From Gordonia sediminis (GTDB lineage Bacteria > Actinomycetota > Actinomycetes > Mycobacteriales > Mycobacteriaceae), in assembly GCA_004193205.1 (NCBI GenBank), contig RZUM01000016.1, positions 48,862 through 112,861 on the forward strand: a DNA stretch of 64,000 nucleotides. Reading direction: 5' to 3'. Under the pieces are notes generated by a model, which ran no database searches, was not told where the DNA came from, and was given only the letters and a program-made list of their open reading frames with translations. A program made the translations under genes and the position numbers. How positions within the stretch are numbered: position 1 is the stretch's first letter; each line of letters starts with the position of its first letter. This document shows, one piece after another, positions 25,218 through 32,746 of this stretch.

Positions 25218-27260
25218 GTGACGTACCAGCTGGAGTCCCCACAACCCACGGAGCGGAAGCGCCGCAAGCGGCCGCTCGGCACCGCGACCTCGTCGGGTGG
25301 ACGGATCGGCGCGCCGCATTTCGGCACGCTCCCCCTCGGCGATCCGACCGGCGGCGCCGACGGCATCCGCTGGCGCGAACAGGTCGACGGCAAGCAACTC
25401 TATCCGCGCGTGTCCATCGACCGCGACGTCGTGCTCACGATGAGCGACGGGGTTCGGCTGCGCGCGACAGTGGTGCGACCCGCCAACCGGTTCGGCCAGA
25501 CGGTACTGACCCCCTACCCCGCCGTGGTGAACATCAACCCGTACAACCGGGTGGCCGTCGACATCCTCGACCAGACGCTGCACGCCCCGGTCCTGGGCCG
25601 CGCGTTGCATACCGCGTCGGCGGCGATCGACGGTACCGGCACCGGACTCGAGGGCCTCACCAACCTCACCAAGACACTGTCCGGCGGCGTCTTCGACGTG
25701 TTCGGCATCAACCGCAGCCTGGTGCGCAGCGGCTATGTGCAGGTCATCGTCGACGTTCGGGGTACCGGCGCGAGCCAGGGCAAGTGGCAGATCCTCGGTG
25801 CCCGCGAGCAGCAGGATTCGGTGGAGATCATCGACTGGGTGGCGCAGCAGGACTGGTGCGACGGCGGGATCGGCCTGGCCGGTTGGTCGTACTCGGCGAT
25901 CAACTCGCTGCAGGCGGCCGACAAGCGCCCGCCCGCGCTGAAGGCGGTGTTCGCCGTCGAGGGTTGCGACGACATCGTCCGTGACATCTACATCACCGGC
26001 GGCATGCCGTCGGCGTTCATCCCGGCGTGGCTGTCGGTGGTCAACCTGCTCAAGTGGGTGCCCAACCCGGCCTCACCGGTGCGTGACCTGGTCCGCGGCG
26101 ACACGCTGCGCTGGCTCACCGACCGTCTCAAGTCACCGGCCACCGAGATCGGGTCGCTGATGTGGGGCTTCCTCACCGCCCGCGACAACCGCATCTTCGA
26201 CGACCCGTACTTCGACGACCGCGACCCCCAGATCGACCAGATCGACGTACCCACCTTCACCGTCGGCGCCTGGCACGACCTGTTCGGCAACAGTGCCACC
26301 GGCATCTACGAACGCCTCGACATGGAACCCGGCCGCAAGCAGATGCTCGTGGGCGACGGCTACCACATCGATGTCGGGTCCGGTCACGGCAAGCAGTCCG
26401 CCCCGCCGCGCCTCGACGTCCTGGAGCGTGCCTGGTTCGACCGCTGGCTCAAGGGCCACCGCAACGGTGTCGAGTACTACGGGCCGGTCACCATGCTGCA
26501 GCAGGGCGGCTCGTGGACGTCCGGGCCGTGTTTCCCACGTCCAGGAGTCGCCCCGCAAAGGCTCTACCTGCACGAAGAATCGTCGGGAACCGCCGACCAC
26601 GCCGAATACGACGGTTCGCTGTCACGGCGGCCGGTCGAGCGCCTGGCGTCACTGCCGGTGCAGGCCGACATCCGCGGTGCCGTCTCGCGTGACATGGCGC
26701 AGGTGACCGCCGGGATCGCGATGGTGTTCGGTCGCGCGTTCTTCGCCGACGCCCGGTTCCAGGAACGTGGTGGGCTGTCGTTCACCTCCGGGCCGGTGGC
26801 CGAGACGACGACGATCAGCGGTGCGATGAATCTGCGTCTGAACGTGGCCACCACCGCGCACGAGGCGATCTGGGCCGTCACGGTGAACGACGTGGCCCCC
26901 GACGGCACGTCACGGGTGCTGACCAACGGCGCGTTGTCGTGCTCGAACCGGGCGCTGGACCCGTCGTCGTCGAAGTATCACGACGACGGCAGCCTGCTGC
27001 GCGCACACCACTATCTGTCACGGCACCGCAAGCTCCCGGTGCCGGCCGACGAGCCGATCCGCATCGACGTGGACCTCGTGCCCACCGACGCGGTGCTCGA
27101 GGTCGGGCACCGGCTGCGGGTCGACGTCTACGCGGCGAGCTTCCCCCGCTACCTCACCGTGGTGCCCGACCTGATCAAGGCGCGCGGTCGGCGGCAGCGG
27201 CTGATGCTCGACCCCAAACATCCCAGCTACCTGACCGTCCAGACCGGCGCCACCATCTGA
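25218..27260 (+). CDS. CocE/NonD family serine hydrolase
   Basis: A 680-residue alpha/beta hydrolase of the X-Pro dipeptidyl-peptidase (S15) / cocaine esterase type. The nucleophile elbow GWSYSA places the catalytic serine at residue 224; NPYN (Tyr109) fits the oxyanion tyrosine; a Asp (near VGAWHDLFGN) and His (near DGYHIDVGSGHG) follow. The C-terminal third (from about 480) is the jelly-roll domain of the family, with LRLNVATTAHE and the common end RLMLDPKHPSYLTV. No signal peptide is seen. The GTG at 25218 has AGG upstream. Substrate unknown; esters or amides of acyl compounds are likely. Confidence 0.88.
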   Translation: MTYQLESPQPTERKRRKRPLGTATSSGGRIGAPHFGTLPLGDPTGGADGIRWREQVDGKQLYPRVSIDRDVVLTMSDGVRLRATVVRPANRFGQTVLTPYPAVVNINPYNRVAVDILDQTLHAPVLGRALHTASAAIDGTGTGLEGLTNLTKTLSGGVFDVFGINRSLVRSGYVQVIVDVRGTGASQGKWQILGAREQQDSVEIIDWVAQQDWCDGGIGLAGWSYSAINSLQAADKRPPALKAVFAVEGCDDIVRDIYITGGMPSAFIPAWLSVVNLLKWVPNPASPVRDLVRGDTLRWLTDRLKSPATEIGSLMWGFLTARDNRIFDDPYFDDRDPQIDQIDVPTFTVGAWHDLFGNSATGIYERLDMEPGRKQMLVGDGYHIDVGSGHGKQSAPPRLDVLERAWFDRWLKGHRNGVEYYGPVTMLQQGGSWTSGPCFPRPGVAPQRLYLHEESSGTADHAEYDGSLSRRPVERLASLPVQADIRGAVSRDMAQVTAGIAMVFGRAFFADARFQERGGLSFTSGPVAETTTISGAMNLRLNVATTAHEAIWAVTVNDVAPDGTSRVLTNGALSCSNRALDPSSSKYHDDGSLLRAHHYLSRHRKLPVPADEPIRIDVDLVPTDAVLEVGHRLRVDVYAASFPRYLTVVPDLIKARGRRQRLMLDPKHPSYLTVQTGATI

Positions 27261-27269
27261 GAGCGCCGG

Positions 27270-27761
27270 TCAGCGCAGCACACCGCTGTCGGCGAACACC
27301 ACCCGGTAGACGAACGCCGCCTCGGGACCGAGAACCAGTCCGACGAGGTCGATGAGCGTGAGGACGAATCCGCGGCCGTGGGCGGGACCGGCCGAGTCGT
27401 CGAGGTGATGGGCGACCTCGTGCAGGACCACGAGTTCGCGTAGCGCCCAACGACCCTCCTGCGAGGTCGGAACGGCGATCACCGGACCATCCGGGTCGCG
27501 GTGATACTCCGCGGACCGATGGCCCCGACGATGTCGGACCCGCACCGGCGCCGACGCCCGCGTGAACGCCGCCTGCACCGACCCCATCGCGAGCACCCGG
27601 GACACGTAGTCGCCGACGGACTCCGCGGACGCGAACATCGCCTCGGTCGGCAGCGTCAGCTCGGTGCCCGCGATCTGCACCACCCCGCCGCGGTCGAACA
27701 TGCGGTGCACGAGCCGTTCGGCCTCGTACACCTGACTGCGATGAGTATCGCGTGGGGGCAT
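27270..27761 (-). CDS. Small HExxH putative metallohydrolase
   Basis: A 163-residue protein with a zinc-protease-like motif LHEVAHHL and a downstream HGRGF segment that may supply another ligand. It resembles an actinobacteria-limited family of putative metallohydrolases (TIGR04338 type). No signal peptide or membrane span. The ATG at 27761 (MPPRDTHRS) is chosen; upstream frame to 27932 is Arg/Cys-rich shadow. It is convergent with the CocE-like gene (9 bp apart) and lies 31 bp after the ABC permease stop on the same strand. Function unknown. Confidence 0.75.
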   Translation of the reverse strand: MPPRDTHRSQVYEAERLVHRMFDRGGVVQIAGTELTLPTEAMFASAESVGDYVSRVLAMGSVQAAFTRASAPVRVRHRRGHRSAEYHRDPDGPVIAVPTSQEGRWALRELVVLHEVAHHLDDSAGPAHGRGFVLTLIDLVGLVLGPEAAFVYRVVFADSGVLR

Positions 27762-27792
27762 GGGCGCGATCGTAGTGGGCGCGGGGCTGCGG

Positions 27793-29430
27793 TCAGGACG
27801 GCACGTCGCGTCGCCGGAACCCTGCCATCGCCGCCGCGACCAGCGCGACCGCGAGCACCGCGAGCACCGTGACGCCGGTCGTCGACACCGGTTCGAGCGG
27901 GACGTTGCCCACCGAGTACATCGGCGACACACGCAGCACCGCGTCGGGCAGGTCGAGGATGCCGCCGAGAAACGCGATCGCGGTGGTGTAGCCGAGCAGC
28001 AGCCACGCGAGCGACTGCAGCCGCGGGTACCACCCGAACAAAAGCAACGCGAACCCGCCGAGGACGCCGATCGCGGGAAGGTACTCGAGCCCGGCCGTCA
28101 GGGTGTGCCCGATCTGCGTGGAATCCGACAACTGGTGAGCGACGAGCAGCCCGAACACGAACACCGGTAGCACCGTCACGATCAGCAGACCCGCCGCGAT
28201 CACCGCGATGTGCGCACCCAGCCACGACGAGCGGCCGATGGGCTGCGACAGCGTGGTCTCGAGGCGGCCGCCCTGTTCGGCGGCGCGCAGCCGCCCGACG
28301 GCGCCGATGACGAATCCGCCGGCCATCAGGACCAGGAGCGTGATCGTGAGGCTGAGGTAGACGTCGGTGGCCTCGGCCCCGGACCCGGTGCCGCCGAGCG
28401 CCTCACCGAGCTGCGGGTTGCCGGCGACCGCCGCGCCCACGTCGCGGACAAGCGGGCCGAACACCAGGGCGACGGCCAGACCGCCCAGGGTCCAGCCGGT
28501 GATCGAGGAGCGGTGTTCGACGACGGCGCGCCCGAGGACCGAACCGGCGACCAGCCCGGCCCGTTCCGGCCCGGGCCGGCTGGCCATCAGACCCGACCCG
28601 AGATCGCGGGTGGCCGCGGCACGCAATCCCACACCGATCAGGACGATCCCGACCCCGAACGCCAGCACCAGCGGCCAGGCACGCGGGTCGGTGTCGAACG
28701 GCCGCGTCTCCTGCTGCCACGCCAAGGGCGACAACCACTTCCAGCCGTTGTCGCGCACGTCGCCGACGGCGCGGGTGCCGTAGGCGACACCGAGCACCAG
28801 CAGGCTGATCGTGTAGACCCGGCCGGTGCGCCGCACCCACTGCGCCGCGCACAATGCGATGCCCGTCCACACCACACCGAGCCCCACCAGCGACGATGCG
28901 TACAGCGCGGAGTCGGCGGTGTCGACGCCGTAGCCGAGCAGCGTGCCCCACATCCCGAGGCCCACCAGGACGAAGGCGAGCACCGCCAGGATGGCCGCGG
29001 CGACGGCGGGCGCCCACCGCGCGACGCTGCGCGAGCGCACGAGTTCGAGCAGCCCGGATTCCTCCGGTCCGCGAGTGGCACGGGCGATGAGATGGGTGGC
29101 CATCAGCGGGAACGCCACCGCGGCGAGGAACGCGAACTCGTTGGCCGCGATGCCGCCGAGGTTCGTCGCACCGTAGGGCGTGCCGTTGATCGCCGACATC
29201 GCCTTGCTGCCCACGGCGGCGCCGTAGGAGGCGAGTTGCTCGGGCGTGGTGTAGGTCGAGTCGATCGCTGCGACGGTGCCGAGATATCCGAGGACGATCC
29301 CGATCACCCAGGTCACGTAGGGCTTCCACCCGGTTCGCAGGGTCAGCGCCATCATGGCGGCCACGCCCCCGCTGCGCCGTGCCGTCGGCGCCGCGCGCAT
29401 CGTCCGCGCGGGAACCGCGGTCGCGGTCAT
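27793..29430 (-). CDS. ABC-2 type exporter permease
   Basis: A 545-residue membrane protein with about 12 hydrophobic helices in two similar halves, the pattern of exporters grouped with polyketide-antibiotic permeases. Examples of helices are PYVTWVIGIVLGYLGTVAAI, AAAILAVLAFVLVGLGMWGTL and VTVLAVLAVALVAAAMAGF. It overlaps its ATPase by 4 bp. The exported compound is unknown; drugs or lipids are both plausible. Confidence 0.88.
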   Translation of the reverse strand: MTATAVPARTMRAAPTARRSGGVAAMMALTLRTGWKPYVTWVIGIVLGYLGTVAAIDSTYTTPEQLASYGAAVGSKAMSAINGTPYGATNLGGIAANEFAFLAAVAFPLMATHLIARATRGPEESGLLELVRSRSVARWAPAVAAAILAVLAFVLVGLGMWGTLLGYGVDTADSALYASSLVGLGVVWTGIALCAAQWVRRTGRVYTISLLVLGVAYGTRAVGDVRDNGWKWLSPLAWQQETRPFDTDPRAWPLVLAFGVGIVLIGVGLRAAATRDLGSGLMASRPGPERAGLVAGSVLGRAVVEHRSSITGWTLGGLAVALVFGPLVRDVGAAVAGNPQLGEALGGTGSGAEATDVYLSLTITLLVLMAGGFVIGAVGRLRAAEQGGRLETTLSQPIGRSSWLGAHIAVIAAGLLIVTVLPVFVFGLLVAHQLSDSTQIGHTLTAGLEYLPAIGVLGGFALLLFGWYPRLQSLAWLLLGYTTAIAFLGGILDLPDAVLRVSPMYSVGNVPLEPVSTTGVTVLAVLAVALVAAAMAGFRRRDVPS

Positions 29431-30368
29431 GACGCACCCACCGTCGCGTCCGAGGTCTCCTCGGCGGTCTCGTACGAACTCAGGAACAGCTCGTCCAGAC
29501 TCGGCGGGCGCACCGTGAGTGATCCGACACCGACCGCGACCAGGGCGGCCATGGCCCGGTCGAGGTCGGCGTCACCGACGTCGAAGCGGACATCCCGCTC
29601 GCCGGGAGCCGCACCGTCGGCCGGCGCGATCTCGAGATTGCCCACGCCCGCCATGCCGGCGAGTCCGTCGGGCTCACCGTGGGTGTGTGCGTGCACCTTG
29701 ATCCGGGACCCGCGCCGCAGTTCGTCGAGGCCGCCCGAGCGCAGTGTGCGTCCGGCGCGGATGATCGTGACGTCGTGGCTCAGCGACTCCACCTCGGCGA
29801 GGATGTGACTCGACAGCAGCACTGTGACGCCGTCGTTCACCCGTTCGCGGACCGACTCCTGGAAGACCTCTTCCATCAGCGGGTCGAGGCCGGAGGTCGG
29901 TTCGTCGAGGACCAGCAGGTCCGCGCGCGACGCCAACGCGGCGATCAGCGCGACCTTCTGCCGGTTGCCCTTGGAGTAGTCGTCGGCCTTCTTCGTCACG
30001 TCCAGCGCGAACCGCTCGACCAGATCGGCGCGCCGCGACTCGTCGAGTCCGCTGCCGGCCGAGGCGAGGACGTCGATGCACTGTCCGCCGGTCAGGTTGG
30101 GCCACAACGCCACGTCCCCGGGCACATAGGCGAGCCGCTCGTGCAGGGCGACGGCGCGGCGCCACGGGTCCTCACCGAAGAGCCGAGCGGTGCCGCCGTC
30201 GGCCCGGATCAGTCCGAGCAGCACGCGGATCGTGGTGGATTTGCCGGCGCCGTTCGGCCCGAGGAAGCCGTGGACCCGACCGGCCCGCACCCGCAGATCC
30301 AGACCGTCGAGCGCCCGGGTACGGCCGAATCTCTTGGTCAGGCCGACGACGTCGATGACGTTGTCCAC
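29427..30368 (-). CDS. ABC transporter ATP-binding protein
   Basis: A 313-residue ATPase with Walker A GPNGAGKS (about 38-45), signature YSKGNRQKV (in place of LSGGQ) and Walker B LLVLDEPTSGLDP. The C-terminal ~90 residues form the extension seen in drug-export ATPases. It is the first gene of a two-gene exporter operon and diverges from a TetR regulator 88 bp away, which probably controls it. Confidence 0.92.
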   Translation of the reverse strand: MDNVIDVVGLTKRFGRTRALDGLDLRVRAGRVHGFLGPNGAGKSTTIRVLLGLIRADGGTARLFGEDPWRRAVALHERLAYVPGDVALWPNLTGGQCIDVLASAGSGLDESRRADLVERFALDVTKKADDYSKGNRQKVALIAALASRADLLVLDEPTSGLDPLMEEVFQESVRERVNDGVTVLLSSHILAEVESLSHDVTIIRAGRTLRSGGLDELRRGSRIKVHAHTHGEPDGLAGMAGVGNLEIAPADGAAPGERDVRFDVGDADLDRAMAALVAVGVGSLTVRPPSLDELFLSSYETAEETSDATVGAS

Positions 30369-30418
30369 AACACACCTCTCTCATCCGCATCGAATTGGCA
30401 GTCACCGCCACTTGGCAG

Positions 30419-30432
30419 TAAGTGTACAGTTA
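30419..30432. promoter_or_regulatory. Putative TetR operator
   Basis: TAAGTGTACAGTTA is palindromic except for one position in each arm (core TGTACA). It lies between the divergent exporter operon and the TetR gene; two direct TTGGCAGT repeats (30395 and 30412) precede it. TACAGT within it could serve as the -10 for the regulator gene. Confidence 0.5.
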
Positions 30433-30456
30433 TCGGTGATCCGAAGGGAACCCCCG

Positions 30457-31095
30457 ATGACGTCTCCCGCTTCCTCCCCCGACCTCCGGGCCCGCAAACG
30501 AGCGCGGGCGATGCAACAGATCCAGCGTGTGGCGCTCGATCTGTTCGACGAACGCGGCTACGCGGCGGTGACGATCGCCGACATCGCCGCGGCCGCCGAG
30601 GTCGGTGAACGATCCGTGTACCGGTACTTCGGCACCAAACAGGACGTGCTGCTCTACGACGAGATCGACGAACTGGTCATCGCCGGCCTCGCCGCGAACC
30701 TGCGCCGGGCACCGGTCCTGGAGGCGGTGCGCTTGTCGATCGACGACACCGCCGCGATGTTCACTCCGGAGGTGATGGGCGATGCGCTTCGGAAGTTGCG
30801 GCTGCTCGACTCGAATCGCGAGTTACAGGCCGCGTTCACCGGATACCTCGACCAGATCGGCGACCAGATCGGGCAGACCATCGCCACCCACCGACACCTG
30901 CCCGACGACGACCCGACCGCCCGCATCCAGGGACGCTGCATCGTCGCCGCGCTCGCGGTCGCCCTCGACCGGTGGTTCCGGTCCGGGGGCACCGCGTCGG
31001 CGCTCACGGAACTGCACCGTGCGCTCGACGTGCTCGCGGCCGGTTTCGACGACATGCCGACCACCGACGGTGGCCCGCCGGCGTCAGGGCCCTGA
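30457..31095 (+). CDS. TetR/AcrR family transcriptional regulator
   Basis: A 212-residue repressor-type protein. The helix-turn-helix (about residues 33-63) reads VTIADIAAAAEVGERSVYRYF, followed by GTKQDVL; the rest is the all-helical ligand domain. The ATG at 30457 has GAAGGGA upstream; the frame open to 30190 is a shadow of the ATPase gene. Divergent orientation suggests it represses the exporter and itself in response to a ligand, probably the exported compound. Confidence 0.92.
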   Translation: MTSPASSPDLRARKRARAMQQIQRVALDLFDERGYAAVTIADIAAAAEVGERSVYRYFGTKQDVLLYDEIDELVIAGLAANLRRAPVLEAVRLSIDDTAAMFTPEVMGDALRKLRLLDSNRELQAAFTGYLDQIGDQIGQTIATHRHLPDDDPTARIQGRCIVAALAVALDRWFRSGGTASALTELHRALDVLAAGFDDMPTTDGGPPASGP

Positions 31096-31231
31096 CGGCA
31101 CGCGCCCCACGCGCGGACCGGGTGGCATACGATCGCCCGGTGGGTCGCGGTGAGGCCCTGCGAGCCGCCGAATCGGGTACGCGACGAAGGAGCGCATCGA
31201 GATTCGAGTGTCACGAAGGGAGACGCGCGGG

Positions 31232-32182
31232 TTGAGTTCCCCGTCGATGCTGGCCAGGACCCGCGCCCGCGGCGAGAAGCTCGCCGGCCGGGCGCGCCGC
31301 GTTCCCGGCGCCAATCTCGCTCTGCGCGTCGTCCACGACCTCGCGGTCAACGACATCACCGACCGGTCGATGACCCTGGCCGCACAGGCGTTCACCTCGA
31401 TCCTGCCAATCGTCATCCTGCTCACCGCGCTGCCCACCGAAAGCCTCATCAACGAGGCCCTGGAAGGTCTGCGCGTCGATCCCAGCCACGTGGACCTCAA
31501 CTCCACGAGCACGACCGGATCGGCCGCCGCGTTCGGCCTCCTCGGGGGTTTGATGACCATCGCCGGCGCCACCTCCATGTCGCGAGCCCTCGGGCGGATG
31601 TACACCTCGGCGTGGCAGGTGACCAAGCTGCCCCTCTCGGCGTGGTGGCGCTGGGTCGTGGTGATCTTCGTCCTGCCGCTCGGCGCCGTCGCCCAGGGGT
31701 TCTCGGCCAAGCTGCACGGGATCTCCATCAGCGGTAAGACTTTCCAGGGTTACGGGGCACTCGGGGTCGCACTGGAGATCGCGGCGACTTTTCTCATCTG
31801 GGCGACGGTGTGGACGGTGATTCCGCGTCTGCTGGTGTCCTCTCAGGTACCGATGCGCCTGCTGTCGTTCTACGGGGCGGTCACCGGTTTTTTCGTCACG
31901 ATCCTGCTCGTCGGGAGCCGGCTGGCGCTGCCCACCATCGTCGGCGAGACGACCCGGCACTACGGCACGCTCGGCCTGATCTTCGTGTCGATCAGCTGGC
32001 TGTTCTTCTTCGCCATCATCGTGGTGACGTGCGCCATCGTGATGCAGACCGTCATCTCCGACGACGGCCTGGTGGGCACCTGGCTGCGGGGCCGCGTGGG
32101 CGAGCCACATCCCTTCCCCTCCCCTGGCACCGTCCCCCTCCTCGACGACCCCACTCTCACAGACCCCAACACCGGAAGCTGA
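31232..32182 (+). CDS. YihY/BrkB-family membrane protein
   Basis: A 316-residue integral membrane protein of the YihY/virulence factor BrkB group, with about six helices and the family pattern ITDRSMTLAAQAFTSILPIVI near the N-terminus. Function is not settled for this family. The TTG at 31232 has GAAGGGAG at a good distance; GTG at 31208 gives 8 more residues but lacks a ribosome site. The C-terminus ends in a Pro/Thr-rich tail. A hairpin follows the stop. Confidence 0.8.
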   Translation: MSSPSMLARTRARGEKLAGRARRVPGANLALRVVHDLAVNDITDRSMTLAAQAFTSILPIVILLTALPTESLINEALEGLRVDPSHVDLNSTSTTGSAAAFGLLGGLMTIAGATSMSRALGRMYTSAWQVTKLPLSAWWRWVVVIFVLPLGAVAQGFSAKLHGISISGKTFQGYGALGVALEIAATFLIWATVWTVIPRLLVSSQVPMRLLSFYGAVTGFFVTILLVGSRLALPTIVGETTRHYGTLGLIFVSISWLFFFAIIVVTCAIVMQTVISDDGLVGTWLRGRVGEPHPFPSPGTVPLLDDPTLTDPNTGS

Positions 32183-32191
32183 CACCCGGAA

Positions 32192-32223
32192 ACCCCTCCG
32201 CCCTCGGGCTGCACCGGAGGGGT
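32192..32223 (+). terminator. Hairpin after YihY-like gene
   Basis: A 9-bp stem ACCCCTCCG (32192-32200) / CGGAGGGGT (32215-32223) with a 14-base loop, 10 bp after the stop codon. No T-run follows. Confidence 0.5.
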
Positions 32224-32410
32224 CATCGAGATGCGTTTCCGGCCCGTTTCTTCGCTATCGCGATGCCAACAGAGCATCAAAATCCAGTCTGGTAACCCAG
32301 CTGTAACATTGTCATCCTGAAGACCGATATAACTTTCGCAAAGGCCTTTCTGGCCAGCCGCTCCTCTTCGCCGATTCCGGCGCGGGTGCGGCAGCGTAGA
32401 ATTTGCTGTA

Positions 32411-32427
32411 GTGAATTTTATATTCAC
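32411..32427. promoter_or_regulatory. A/T-rich palindrome upstream of exopolysaccharide module
   Basis: GTGAATTTTATATTCAC is an inverted repeat (arms GTGAAT/ATTCAC, centre TTTAT) in a short A/T-rich patch of an otherwise GC-rich region. It lies 55 bp before the small-protein gene and follows a -10-like TAGAAT (32396-32401). It is a good operator candidate; the remaining 32224-32410 shows no gene. Confidence 0.5.
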
Positions 32428-32482
32428 GATAGGGATTGTCTGAACCCCCGAGCGGCGGTTACAGCGGGAACGGAGTTGTGCC

Positions 32483-32746
32483 ATGAGGGCTCAGCATGTG
32501 GAAAGCCGACAACCTGGCGGCGCCGAGATGCCCATCGACAACTTGACCGATCGCGTGTCCGAGCTGGTCTCCGAGACCCCTCTTGTCGGCCATGCGGTGA
32601 ACGTGCTGCGGAAGGCGGGCTATCAGGCCGTTCTGGCAGGTAATCGCATCACCGTCGAAGACAGCTTGATCGCCGCCTACACGTCGGCCAACGGGCAGTT
32701 CTGGTGGGACGTCTATGAGATCGCGCCGATGGCGGTGACCCGGTGA
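32483..32746 (+). CDS. Small protein of unknown function, partner of the next gene
   Basis: An 87-residue soluble protein I do not recognise. It has a Val/Leu-rich amphipathic middle (RVSELVSETPLVGHAVNVLRKAGY) and a C-terminal part with FWWDVYEI. There is no signal or membrane span. The ATG at 32483 has GGAG 7 bases upstream; ATG 32528 would give 72 residues. Its stop overlaps the start of the deacetylase-glycosyltransferase gene by 4 bp (GTGA), so the two are likely translated together and may act together. Confidence 0.7.
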   Translation: MRAQHVESRQPGGAEMPIDNLTDRVSELVSETPLVGHAVNVLRKAGYQAVLAGNRITVEDSLIAAYTSANGQFWWDVYEIAPMAVTR

